Positions 9,879 through 18,810 of a stretch of DNA of 64,000 nt are shown one piece after another. The notes below the pieces were generated by a model. That model saw only the letters and a program-made list of their open reading frames with translations. It did no database searches and had not been told where the DNA came from. Both the position numbers and the translations under genes were made by a program. The stretch is from Burkholderia contaminans. Its GTDB lineage: Bacteria > Pseudomonadota > Gammaproteobacteria > Burkholderiales > Burkholderiaceae. Each line of letters begins with the position of its first letter. Position 1 is the first letter of the stretch. Where the stretch lies: NCBI RefSeq assembly GCF_029633825.1, contig NZ_CP090642.1, forward strand, positions 620,001 through 684,000, in the 5' to 3' direction.

Positions 9879-9965
9879 TCAGCCGCCGGCGCGAGTCAGC
9901 CTGTCGATGATCGCGCGGGTGTGCGAAGGCCGGGTGATTTCCGTCCAGTGCAGATCGGCGCAGAG
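9879..9965 (-). pseudogene. 3' fragment of a second P-loop kinase gene
   Basis: The minus strand reads ADLHWTEITRPSHTRAIIDRLTRAGG and then a stop. This matches the last residues of the complete kinase at 10879-11409 (AHLHWVEITSPSRTRSVIDML). The two stop codons lie exactly 1,000 bases apart and face the same way, with the SDR gene between them. This is the truncated end of a tandem duplicate; no further upstream homology is visible. Confidence 0.7.
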
Positions 9966-10110
9966 CGCGACACCGCCGATTCGCATTACTCGCCACCCGA
10001 CACGCGGTTTGTGCCGCTACGCAGGACTTCAAGAGCAAGAAACGGAGTGCCTGTCAGCGCACGGCCGCCTACATTGCCGTGATGAACCTCACTCACGGGA
10101 TGTGAAAACC

Positions 10111-10860
10111 ATGACCTTGCTCGAAGGGAAAGTCGCCATCGTCACCGGTGCCTCCAGCGGCATCGGCCGAGCGATCGCGTTGATGTTCGCGGCGCACGGC
10201 GCATCAGTCGTATTGGGCTCGCGAAGCGAAGCCGCACTGAATCAGGTGGCCGACGCGATCCGTCTTCAGGGCGGGCAGTCGCGCGCCTGCGCGGGCGACG
10301 TCGGTCACGCCGATACGCATCGAAGGCTCGTGGCAACGGCGCTGCGCGAGTTCGGCGGTCTCGACATCGCGATCAACAACGCCGGAACGGTCGGGCCGCT
10401 CAAACCGCTCGCCGACATCTCGCTCGACGATTGGCAGCAGACGCTGTCTACCAACCTGACGGCGGCCTTCCTGGGTGCAAGCAGCCAGATTCCCGTGATG
10501 CTCGAACGCGGAGGCGGTTCGATCGTCTTCACGTCCAGCTTCGTCGGAACCAGTGTCGGGCTTCCCGGCATGGCCGCATATGGCGCGTCCAAGGCCGGCT
10601 TGATGGGATTGGTGAAGGGCATTACCGCGGACTATGCGACACGCGGGATTCGGGCGAATGCGCTGTTGCCGGGCGGTGTGGATACCGCGATGGGGGGAGA
10701 CAGTGACCAGAAGGAGTGGGCGGCCGGGCTCCACGCGATGAAGCGTATCGCGCGCCCCGACGAGATCGCATCCGCGGCGCTGTTCCTGGCGAGCCCGATG
10801 GCCAGTTTCGTTACCGGCTCGGCCCTGTTCGCCGACGGCGGTAATGCTGCCGTGAAGTGA
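10111..10860 (+). CDS. SDR-family oxidoreductase
   Basis: A classical 249-residue short-chain dehydrogenase: NAD(P)-binding motif TGASSGIGRA near the N-terminus, NNAG, catalytic Ser in the FTSSFVG region, and YGASK. The C-terminus has the usual FVTGSALFADGG. Substrate unknown. I start it at MTLLEGKVAIVTGA, since the longer upstream frame contains only the kinase-fragment region. No strong ribosome-binding site is seen. It sits between a complete and a broken copy of the kinase 3' end, which suggests it arrived by insertion or rearrangement. Confidence 0.85.
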   Translation: MTLLEGKVAIVTGASSGIGRAIALMFAAHGASVVLGSRSEAALNQVADAIRLQGGQSRACAGDVGHADTHRRLVATALREFGGLDIAINNAGTVGPLKPLADISLDDWQQTLSTNLTAAFLGASSQIPVMLERGGGSIVFTSSFVGTSVGLPGMAAYGASKAGLMGLVKGITADYATRGIRANALLPGGVDTAMGGDSDQKEWAAGLHAMKRIARPDEIASAALFLASPMASFVTGSALFADGGNAAVK

Positions 10861-10878
10861 TGCGCCGTTGGCGCAAGC

Positions 10879-11409
10879 TCAGCCGCCGGCGCGAGTCAGC
10901 ATGTCGATGACCGATCGGGTGCGCGATGGGCTGGTGATTTCAACCCAGTGCAGATGCGCGAATTTCGGGTCGTCACGCAGGCCGGCGAACTTGACACGAT
11001 TCCTGGCGAACGTGGTGTATGACCACAGCAGCACCGACTCCCGGGAGAATGCCATCCGCAGCGACTCACGGTTTCCGTGCGAAAGCTCGGTGCGCATGAG
11101 TCCTCGGCTCAACGTGCGCCAGAGCACCCGGGAGAACACAGTCCGTCGCCCGAAGTTCAGCCAGATCACGTGAGTGGCTCTCGACCAGAGCGCGTCGCGC
11201 ACGGCGCTGTAGTTCCCGTCGGCGACCCATCGGTCGCCGGCCGTCGCGGCCAGCACGGCGCTCTCGAACTGTTCCGGCGGCACGGCTGTCCAGCCGGGGC
11301 CCCAGTAGAGCCGATCCAGCTCGATGTACGGGCAGCCGGCTGCTGCCGCCAGTGCGCTGGAAAAAGTGGATTTTCCCGCTCCGCTGGTTCCAACGACGAC
11401 GACGCGCAT
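10879..11409 (-). CDS. P-loop nucleotide kinase-like protein (FlaR/topology-modulation type)
   Basis: 176 residues beginning MRVVVVGTSGAGKST, a Walker A motif, followed by YIELDRLYWGPGW and WVADGNYS, which are typical of the small adenylate-kinase-like AAA proteins often annotated as topology modulation protein. Expected to be a cytosolic ATP/GTP-dependent phosphotransferase of unknown substrate. A 3' fragment of a paralogue lies 1 kb away at 9879-9965. It converges on the SDR gene, with only 18 bases between stops. Confidence 0.8.
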   Translation of the reverse strand: MRVVVVGTSGAGKSTFSSALAAAAGCPYIELDRLYWGPGWTAVPPEQFESAVLAATAGDRWVADGNYSAVRDALWSRATHVIWLNFGRRTVFSRVLWRTLSRGLMRTELSHGNRESLRMAFSRESVLLWSYTTFARNRVKFAGLRDDPKFAHLHWVEITSPSRTRSVIDMLTRAGG

Positions 11410-11635
11410 GGGTTTGACCGCAGCTGAATTTTTGAAGCTGCGTATTGTGCCTCATGCGTGCCTCATGCAGGAAGCGGCCCCTCGAATGCCGCGGTTCATC
11501 GTTGAATATTCGCGATGCCCAGGCTTGCTCCGCCAACCCATCTGCATTGGAGGGGCAGCCTGGTCAACGCCGAATCAGCCTGACGGGCTGTTGCTCGGAC
11601 CCGTCACACGCAGGCTGAAGACGGAACCTTTCCGG

Positions 11636-12730
11636 TCACTTCTTGAGCGATACCACCATGTTCTGCGTGTTGCCGACGCGAACGTACTCGAAGCGGAGTT
11701 GCTGGTCGTTCGACTGCGGTACTCCGTCGATGGCGATGACCTGCTTGTGCAGCATCGCCGACTGGTCGAACGCGCTGCCGGCGCCGTAGAAGGTGAACTT
11801 GCCCGTCGGCTTGGAATCAGGTGTCGACTGGAAGTTGAACAACCCCTGGGGATACGTCTTGTTGCTCAGGAAATCGAAAGGTTTTCCGCCGGAATACGTA
11901 TCGAATTCCACGTTGGCGTTGTCCGAGATGGAAAACGTTGCCGTCGACGCACTGTCGTAAAACTCGACCGCGTCGGTAACGAACTTCGCATTTGCATCGT
12001 CCTGAGCCCAGACCCGCACGCTTTTGCGCAACGTAATCTGCTTGCTCGTCATCGCGCTCTTCGCACGCTTTCCGAACGCGAGACGCGATTCGGCGATCTC
12101 CATCTTGCCGCCCGTCGATTCCATGTGCAGCGAGTAATCGTTGCCCGGACCCCGGGGCAGCGCCGCCGGCAGAACGGCATACTCGCTGAATGTCAGCACG
12201 ATCTCTTCGGCACGGACATTCACCGCGGACTGGCCCTGAACACGCAGCCTCTTGGTGCTGGCGTACAACCGGCAGGAGACGTCATAGAGGCTGGCGCCGG
12301 CCAGTTCCAGATCGAGGGAAAGGTCGATATACATGCCGAGCAACGGCGGGACCAGGCCGCCCGCATTCACCGTATCGAAACGGCTGGCCTCGAACGCGGC
12401 GTCGACGATCCTGAAGTTGACGAACGGGTGACCGATGAACTTGTGCGGATACGGGCCCATCGTGAAATCGACGCCGCGCGCATCGCCGGAGATTCCGCGC
12501 ATCACGAGGGTACCGCTACGAAGATCGATTTCAACGGGCGGGATGTCGTTGTCGAAACTTCCGCCCCATACCGACGACTGCCGGGACAGCAGCGTCAACG
12601 TTCCAGCGGGCGCGATCATCGAGAAGGATTTGCCGGCTTCCTTGTCAAAGGAAGGGGCGCTCAACTCGTTCGTACCCGGCATGCTGTATGTCTGGTTTTC
12701 ATTGGGCTTCCAGATGAAGATGTCTGGCAT
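11636..12730 (-). CDS. Hypothetical protein, beta-rich, unrecognised
   Basis: 364 residues starting MPDIFIWKPNENQTYSMPG, with the ribosome-binding site GGAG about seven bases upstream; this fixes the start although the frame is open further. The sequence is rich in alternating polar and hydrophobic strands (FSMIAPAGTLTLLSRQSS, RSGTLVMRGISG), suggesting a beta-solenoid or beta-sandwich. No signal peptide, membrane helix or catalytic motif stands out. Lower arginine and higher serine and asparagine content than its neighbours may indicate foreign origin. I do not recognise the family. Confidence 0.7.
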   Translation of the reverse strand: MPDIFIWKPNENQTYSMPGTNELSAPSFDKEAGKSFSMIAPAGTLTLLSRQSSVWGGSFDNDIPPVEIDLRSGTLVMRGISGDARGVDFTMGPYPHKFIGHPFVNFRIVDAAFEASRFDTVNAGGLVPPLLGMYIDLSLDLELAGASLYDVSCRLYASTKRLRVQGQSAVNVRAEEIVLTFSEYAVLPAALPRGPGNDYSLHMESTGGKMEIAESRLAFGKRAKSAMTSKQITLRKSVRVWAQDDANAKFVTDAVEFYDSASTATFSISDNANVEFDTYSGGKPFDFLSNKTYPQGLFNFQSTPDSKPTGKFTFYGAGSAFDQSAMLHKQVIAIDGVPQSNDQQLRFEYVRVGNTQNMVVSLKK

Positions 12731-13117
12731 GATGCTCTCCTGATTCATTCGAACGGTACGCACGGGAGCGTTGAATTCTTCCCCGTCAGTCTCGAGGTTG
12801 ATCGAACGACGACCGGCGCTTGATTGGCTCTGTTCGATCCGCCTGAAGTCAGGCGCATGGCGAAAGAGTGACGTCAATATAGGACCGGTTTTTTCCAGAA
12901 TCGATTACACGTGATTACGCGGCGCGACGTGCCGGCAGCGCCTGTATCGGGGGGCGAGCAGATGTGTCCGGGCGGGGTAGTCTCGCCGCCGCGCAATGGC
13001 CATTTGAATGTGACATCGACGTCTGCTGTTCGCTGCCTGCGCCTTTGCACGACGAACCACAACAATCCTGCCGCACACCGCGGCGGCCAACCCCGACAAG
13101 ATCAAGAGAGAGAAACG
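12731..13117. other. Intergenic region with no gene seen
   Basis: About 390 bases between the divergent unknown protein and the broken MFS gene. No ORF or RNA was recognised. It should hold the promoters of both. Confidence 0.4.
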
Positions 13118-14011
13118 ATGGCGACCGAACCCGGGTTGCGGAACAGCATGCAGGTGCGTAGTACCCGCGCCAGCAGCCTGGCATGTGTGCACGGATGGGT
13201 AACGGCCAGGCCCGCGTCTCGAGCGAATCGGGGGCTGGCATGAGCGACAAACCCGTTCGGCCGATACAGCCATTGGCAAACCGGTTTCGTACTGATGGCC
13301 GTCATCGCCGCGCTGGCGATCGCCCTGTCGTACGCGTTGCCGCTGAAGGCGGGAAGCCGCACCGCGGCCACGTCGGGCATGGCCGGCACTTACTGGATCC
13401 TGCTGCGGCGCCCGGGTTTCCTTTGGCCGGCTTGCGCGGGCGGGTTGGGGTTCGCGACGACCGTGACCTTGCAGGAAGTGAGTCCGTTCGTGTTCCAGGA
13501 GCATTTCAGGCTGGCCGTGACGAGCTTCGGCAGTATCGGCCTGTTGCTCGGTGTCGCCTATTTCAGTGGCGCGATGCTGGTCAATCGCCTCGTGAAGCGG
13601 CTCGGCGGCGTGCGGCTGATGCATGCCGGCGCCGCGCTGGTTGCGCTCGCAACCACGTCGATGCTGGCGTCATCGCTGGGTGGCCTGCTGGCTCATTTCA
13701 GCGGCCTGTGGATCTTCATCGCGCTGTATTGCCTCGCGATTTTCGGCCAGGCGGTGCTGTTTCCGAACAGCATGGCGACCGCCGTCAGCGATGCGCACGA
13801 ACACGGCGCGCATGCGATGGCCTTGTGCGGTTTCTTGCAGCAAGGTCTGGCGGGCATCGCGGCGACCGCCGCGGTGCTGCAGCACCATGGCGGCACGTGG
13901 ACGCTCGCCGTGTTCGTGCTGGGCGCACTGACGTGGCTGGTGGTGCGGTTCAAGGTGAGGGCCGGCCAGGCGGCGGACGTCGACGGATCGTCCAGCGGCC
14001 CCACGCGATAG
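13118..14011 (+). pseudogene. Broken MFS (Bcr/CflA-like) drug efflux transporter
   Basis: A good start site (GAGAGAG then ATG at 13118) opens MATEPGLRNSMQVRSTRAS, a plausible transporter N-terminus, but the frame hits TGA at 13241-13243. In the same frame immediately after, RYSHWQTGFVLMAVIAALA begins the second half of an MFS permease. It continues with six membrane segments (GFLWPACAGGLGFA, SFGSIGLLLGVAYF, WIFIALYCLAIFGQAVLF, GFLQQGLAGIAATAAVL, WTLAVFVLGALTWLVV). Roughly 150 residues of the first half are missing. An internal deletion plus a stop makes it non-functional, unless the C-terminal half is translated alone. Confidence 0.7.
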
Positions 14012-14523
14012 ATTGCGCCGCGCCGCTCGGGCGAACGATTCGTAGAAAGCATGACCTCGTGCGTCGCTCTGAAGACTTTCGCTACGAATTCACGGGCGCC
14101 GCCATCGAAAGCGAGAATCGAACAGCCATTAAAGGTTTCATTGATGCATCGGGAATGGCAACAATCAAAATAAATATTTAATAAAGCAAATAGTATCGGG
14201 CGCCTCACGCCGACTTCACTTCATTCGTCCCGCGCGACCCGTGCCGCGCACCGCCTCGCCCAGGCGTCACGGGCCTCTCCGGCACATTCCACCGATGCAG
14301 GCTTGTCGATCCCGCCATCGCTGCCGACAAGATCATTTCGAATTTATCACCAAACCATGACTCGATTAACAGCGATGACAGAAAAAATTAAACTGTCAGA
14401 AAATATCTTGTAATTATAAAAATGACCTTCTAGCATCCCTCTGCGGTTCGTGACATGTCTTAAATCAAAGTTTGTACTTGATGCATTCCTCGAACATCAC
14501 CCACTTATAACCCGGGGGATTAC
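14012..14523. other. AT-rich promoter region of the metalloprotease gene
   Basis: About 510 bases, turning AT-rich from 14150 onward. It ends in the ribosome-binding site GGGGGA just before the zmpA start. I looked for a CepR-type quorum-sensing box and found no convincing match. Confidence 0.4.
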
Positions 14524-16221
14524 ATGAAGAAACTGTCTCGTCTGCTGTCCATCTCCGCGATTACCGTCGCGAGTCTCAGTGCTTTTGCCCAGGCCGGTGA
14601 CCAGTCGGCTGCGGTCGACAAGGCACTGCAACTGATCCAGCAGAACCCGTCCGCCTTCAGTCTCGCAGCCGGCGGCGCAGCACGCACGTTGAAGTTCGCC
14701 GGGCCGCAGGCGAGCGCGCCGGCGGACGGCGATCAGTTCCAGGTGCGCGACGTGATCGTCGACCCCGACGGCACCGAGCACGTGCGTTTCGACCGCTTCT
14801 ATGCGGGCCTGCCCGTGATCGGCGGCGACGTGGTCGTCCATTCGAGCAAGGGGCAGTTGAAGCAGGCGAGCGTGACGCAGCTCGCGCCGATCAATCTCGC
14901 CGGCACGATCGGCAAGGTCGGCAACCGCGCCGTGGTACGCAACGCACCCGACATCGGCGCTGCCCGGGTCAAGCGCATCGCAGCCGCGCGTTTCGACTCC
15001 GACGTGCGCCGCGTCGATGATGCGGAACTCGTCGTGTTCGCACGCGACGTCACGCCGACGCTGGCCTACGCGGTACGCGTTTACGGCAAGGCGACCGATG
15101 TGCACGGCGACGCGGTGCTGTACTACGTCGATGCGCGCACCGGCACCGTGCTCGATGCACAGGACCTGATCAAGACGGCCGCCGCGACCGGCACCGGCCG
15201 TTCGTTGTACTACGGCAACCTGACGCTCACCACGGACCAGACGGGCACGAACGCGTACCGGATGCTCGATCCGAGCCGCGGCTCCGGCTCGGTCTACGAC
15301 GGCCGCGGGCTGACCTCGGACGACGTCGAGCAGGCGACCGATCTGCCGATCTTCACGAGCAGCACGAACGTGTGGGGCAACAATACGACCACCGACCGGC
15401 AGACTGTCGCCGCCGACATCGACTATGGTCTCGCGCTGACTTGGGACTACTACAAGACCACGCACAACCGCAACGGCATCTTCAATGACGGTCGCGGCGT
15501 GAAGAGCTACGCGCACGTCGTATTCAACACGGGCAGCGGCACGACCGGCGCGAATGCGGCGTGGCTGGATTCGCACGTGATGGTGTACGGTGACGGACAA
15601 CCCGGCACCAGCCTGCCGAAACCGGTCGTGTCGGTCGATGTCGCCGGACACGAAATGAGTCACGGCGTGACCGAGGCCACGGCCAACCTGAACTACTCGG
15701 GCGACGCGGGCGGCCTGAACGAATCGACGTCCGACATCTTCGGCACGCTCGTGAAGTACTACGCCAACAACCCGAACGATCCCGGCAACTACGTGATCGG
15801 TGCGCGCGTGGTGAGCGGCGGCCTGCGCAAGATGTACAAGCAGGATCTCGACGGCCGGTCGTTCAGCTGTTACCCGTCCGGCGGATTCTCGTGGTCGAAT
15901 CCGCGCCACGATCCGCATTTCACGTCGGGCGTCGGCAACCGCCTGTTCTACCTGCTCGCGGAAGGCCCGACGGTGCCGTCGACCGATACCGGCCTGACGA
16001 AGGCGCAGCTGGTCTGCAACGGCGACACGACCTTCAGCGGCGTGGGTCGCGAGAAGGCCGGCAAGATCTGGTACCGGACGCTGACCGTGTATCTGAACGC
16101 CAACTCCAGCTACCCGAACGCACGCCGTGCATCGATCCAGGCGGCGAACGACCTGTATGGCACGAACTCGCCCGAAAGCGCAGCGGTCGCTCGCGCGTGG
16201 AGTGCGGTCGGGGTGAATTGA
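14524..16221 (+). CDS. zmpA: Extracellular zinc metalloprotease ZmpA (M4/thermolysin-like)
   Basis: A 565-residue preproenzyme, the length known for ZmpA of the B. cepacia complex. Signal peptide to about residue 24 (SLSAFAQA), FTP-type propeptide (FDRFYAGLPVIGGDVVVHS), then the M4 catalytic domain. Zinc and catalytic residues are present: HEMSH at 376-380, with the general base E377, and the third ligand E400 in GGLNESTSD. H465 lies in the HDPHF segment. E377 and H465 are the positions I remember as mutated in studies of B. cenocepacia ZmpA. It should be secreted by the type II system, self-processed, and degrade host proteins. A good terminator follows at 16340-16373. Confidence 0.95.
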   Translation: MKKLSRLLSISAITVASLSAFAQAGDQSAAVDKALQLIQQNPSAFSLAAGGAARTLKFAGPQASAPADGDQFQVRDVIVDPDGTEHVRFDRFYAGLPVIGGDVVVHSSKGQLKQASVTQLAPINLAGTIGKVGNRAVVRNAPDIGAARVKRIAAARFDSDVRRVDDAELVVFARDVTPTLAYAVRVYGKATDVHGDAVLYYVDARTGTVLDAQDLIKTAAATGTGRSLYYGNLTLTTDQTGTNAYRMLDPSRGSGSVYDGRGLTSDDVEQATDLPIFTSSTNVWGNNTTTDRQTVAADIDYGLALTWDYYKTTHNRNGIFNDGRGVKSYAHVVFNTGSGTTGANAAWLDSHVMVYGDGQPGTSLPKPVVSVDVAGHEMSHGVTEATANLNYSGDAGGLNESTSDIFGTLVKYYANNPNDPGNYVIGARVVSGGLRKMYKQDLDGRSFSCYPSGGFSWSNPRHDPHFTSGVGNRLFYLLAEGPTVPSTDTGLTKAQLVCNGDTTFSGVGREKAGKIWYRTLTVYLNANSSYPNARRASIQAANDLYGTNSPESAAVARAWSAVGVN

Positions 16222-16339
16222 TGGCGCTCGTGTGAGTGCGTCGAATGCCCGAGGGTCGCGTGGCGGACCCTGCGCTTCGGAGTAGTGCGAACCAGTCGAA
16301 GCCGCACGATGCCCGGGCGAGTGAAGGGCAGAGGTTGAT

Positions 16340-16373
16340 CGACCGCCTGCGATTGCAGGCGGTCGTTTTTTTT
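16340..16373 (+). terminator. Rho-independent terminator after zmpA
   Basis: Perfect 11-bp stem CGACCGCCTGC / GCAGGCGGTCG with a GATT loop, followed directly by eight T residues. Confidence 0.95.
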
Positions 16374-16657
16374 GCAGTTCGGCTTTCATTACACCCGCAG
16401 CATTACCCGTCGCCTGCACCCCACATCAGGCAGGCCAGCCATCGCCCGCACCCCCGCTATCCCGTCCCGCGTCGTCCCGGCGCTTTTCCCCGGAAAAAAT
16501 ATCTGCCGGCAATCGTTTGCGCCCGGCCGTGCGGCGTTCAGTTTATTCATCGCATGCCGATATCTCGGGGGCGCGCCTGATCGAAGCGGCATTGCCCCCG
16601 CCGCATCGATCGGGAATGGCATCAGCCCATGCGACGAATAGGGGAAGAAAGGTTTTG

Positions 16658-18757
16658 GTGACAGTTTTCGGGTGCATCGTTCATCGGCACAATCACTGGC
16701 TGGTGTTGCTTGCCGCACTGCTGTGTGGAGGCGGCTCGTGGGTTACCGCGCGCCTGTTCCAGCGCACGGTGAACACCGCCGGCACGCAGCGGCTCGGCTG
16801 GCAGGTGCTGACGGCCATTTCGGCCGGCGTGGCGATCTGGTGCACGCACTTCATCGCGATGCTCGGCTTCGAAGCCGGCGCGCCCGTGCACTTCAACCTG
16901 CCGCTCACGCTCGTGTCGCTGCTGATCGCGGTGGTCGGCAGCACGATCGGCTTCGCGCTGACGACCTGTCGCATCGTCAAGGTCGCGCCCGCGCTCGGCG
17001 GCGCGATCGTCGGCGTGGCCATCGTGCTGATGCACTACACCGGCATGCTCGCGTGGCGGGTCGAAGGAATCGTGTCGTGGGACGTCGGCTACCTGATCGC
17101 GTCGGTGGTCCTGGCGATGACGCTCGCCGCGCTCGCGCTGCACCTCGCGATGCGGCCGTCGCCGCACGCCGTCAACCAGATGGCCGGCGTGCTGTCGCTC
17201 GCGATCCTCGCGTTGCATTTCACCGGGATGTCCGCGCTGCGCATCACGCCGCTGATGCTCGACGGCAACTGGGCCGACGTGAGCGAGCTGCGTCCGCTCG
17301 CGCTGGCGGTCGCGGGCACGTCGCTCGTGATCGTCTGCACGGGGCTCGTGAGCTACGTGATCGACAGCAACGTGCGGGCCGAATCGCTCGAACACCTGCG
17401 CCGGCTGGCGCTGAGCGACATGCTGACCGGCCTGCCGAACCGGGCCAGCTTCAACGAGCGGCTCGACCTCGAAATCGCGCTTGCGCATGAGCAACGCACG
17501 AAGCTCGCGCTGATCGGCATCGACCTGAACCGCTTCAAGGAAATCAACGACCTGCGCGGCCACCACGCCGGCGACGAAGTGCTGCGCATCCTTGCGCGCC
17601 GCATGGCGAACCTGCTGCGCGAAGGCGAATTCGTCGCCCGCATCGGCGGCGACGAATTCGCGGCGCTCTGCCGGATGGACGACGACACGCGCCTGATGGA
17701 TCTGCTCGAACGGCTCGAGCCGGCGCTCTACAAGCCGGTCAGGCTGGACGACTACGAGGTCGTGCCGGGCGCGAGCTTCGGCGTCGCCGTCTACCCGGAC
17801 GACGCCACCACCAAGGCCATCCTCATCAACAACGCGGATCTCGCGATGTACCGCGCCAAGGGCAGCATCGCGCAATCGATCTGCTTCTACGAGCCGGCGA
17901 TGGACCTGATCGTCCGCGCGCGCCGCAGCCTCGCGGCCGACCTGCGCCGCGCGGTGGCCGACAACCAGCTGAGCGTCCACTACCAGGTGCAGGCGTCGCT
18001 CGCGACCGGCGAGATCCGCGGTTACGAGGCGCTGCTGCGCTGGCAGCACGCGACGCTCGGCACGATTCCGCCCGCCGAGTTTATTCCGCTCGCCGAGGAA
18101 AACGGCGTGATCCTGGACATCGGCGCGTGGGTGCTGCGCGAGGCCTGCGCGCGGGCAGCGACGTGGGAGCCGCCCTATGCGGTCGCGGTGAACGTATCGG
18201 CGGTGCAGTTCATGCATGCGGACCTGACGACGCTCGTGGCGAACGTGCTCGAAGAAACCCGCCTGCCGGCGTCGCGCCTGCAGCTGGAGCTGACCGAATC
18301 GACGATCTTCGCCGGCCGCGAGCGCGCGCTGGACACGCTGCGGCAGATCAAGGCGCTCGGCGTGAGCATCGCGCTCGACGATTTCGGTACCGGCTATTCG
18401 TCGCTCGATACGCTGCGCTCGTTCCCGTTCGACCGCATCAAGCTCGACCAGTCGTTCGTCGCGGACGCGGAAGCGAAACCGCAGGATCGCGCGATCATCC
18501 GCGCGGTGCTCGCGCTCGGCAAGAGCCTGGGCATTCCGATCCTGGCCGAAGGCATCGAGACGCACGACCAGCTTGCGCTGCTGGCCGACGAAGGCTGCGA
18601 CGAAGTGCAGGGCTACCTGCTCGGCAGGCCCGCTCCCCTCAACGAGATCGTCGGCAGCGGGCAGATTGCGCTGACCGGCGGCAACCGCGCCCGCACGGCG
18701 GCTCCTGCGTCCGAATCGGCCGTCGAGGCCGATCTCGACCCGGGCCCGCGCGGGTAA
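16658..18757 (+). CDS. MHYT-GGDEF-EAL cyclic-di-GMP signalling protein
   Basis: About 699 residues. The N-terminal membrane sensor is an MHYT domain, with repeated helices carrying WCTHFIAMLGF, LMHYTGMLAW and ALHFTGMSAL. A diguanylate cyclase domain follows with intact RIGGDEF (from residue ~330), then a phosphodiesterase domain with EALLRW (~457), ELTEST, DDFGTGYSSL and KLDQSF. Both active sites look complete, so direction is unclear; the inhibitory-site motif before GGDEF reads REGE rather than RxxD. The start is uncertain: GTG 16658 or TTG 16655, both after GGGGAAGAAAGG. It is followed 53 bases later by a second GGDEF-EAL gene. Confidence 0.9.
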   Translation: MTVFGCIVHRHNHWLVLLAALLCGGGSWVTARLFQRTVNTAGTQRLGWQVLTAISAGVAIWCTHFIAMLGFEAGAPVHFNLPLTLVSLLIAVVGSTIGFALTTCRIVKVAPALGGAIVGVAIVLMHYTGMLAWRVEGIVSWDVGYLIASVVLAMTLAALALHLAMRPSPHAVNQMAGVLSLAILALHFTGMSALRITPLMLDGNWADVSELRPLALAVAGTSLVIVCTGLVSYVIDSNVRAESLEHLRRLALSDMLTGLPNRASFNERLDLEIALAHEQRTKLALIGIDLNRFKEINDLRGHHAGDEVLRILARRMANLLREGEFVARIGGDEFAALCRMDDDTRLMDLLERLEPALYKPVRLDDYEVVPGASFGVAVYPDDATTKAILINNADLAMYRAKGSIAQSICFYEPAMDLIVRARRSLAADLRRAVADNQLSVHYQVQASLATGEIRGYEALLRWQHATLGTIPPAEFIPLAEENGVILDIGAWVLREACARAATWEPPYAVAVNVSAVQFMHADLTTLVANVLEETRLPASRLQLELTESTIFAGRERALDTLRQIKALGVSIALDDFGTGYSSLDTLRSFPFDRIKLDQSFVADAEAKPQDRAIIRAVLALGKSLGIPILAEGIETHDQLALLADEGCDEVQGYLLGRPAPLNEIVGSGQIALTGGNRARTAAPASESAVEADLDPGPRG

Positions 18758-18810
18758 CCCTCGACGCCGGACACGGCAGCCCGCCCCCGGGTTGCAGCCC
18801 GCAGGCTCAC

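Noticed and set aside
14380..14523. Possible CepR quorum-sensing box before zmpA
   Set aside because: Quorum control of zmpA is known in the group, but no sequence here has both half-sites at the right spacing.
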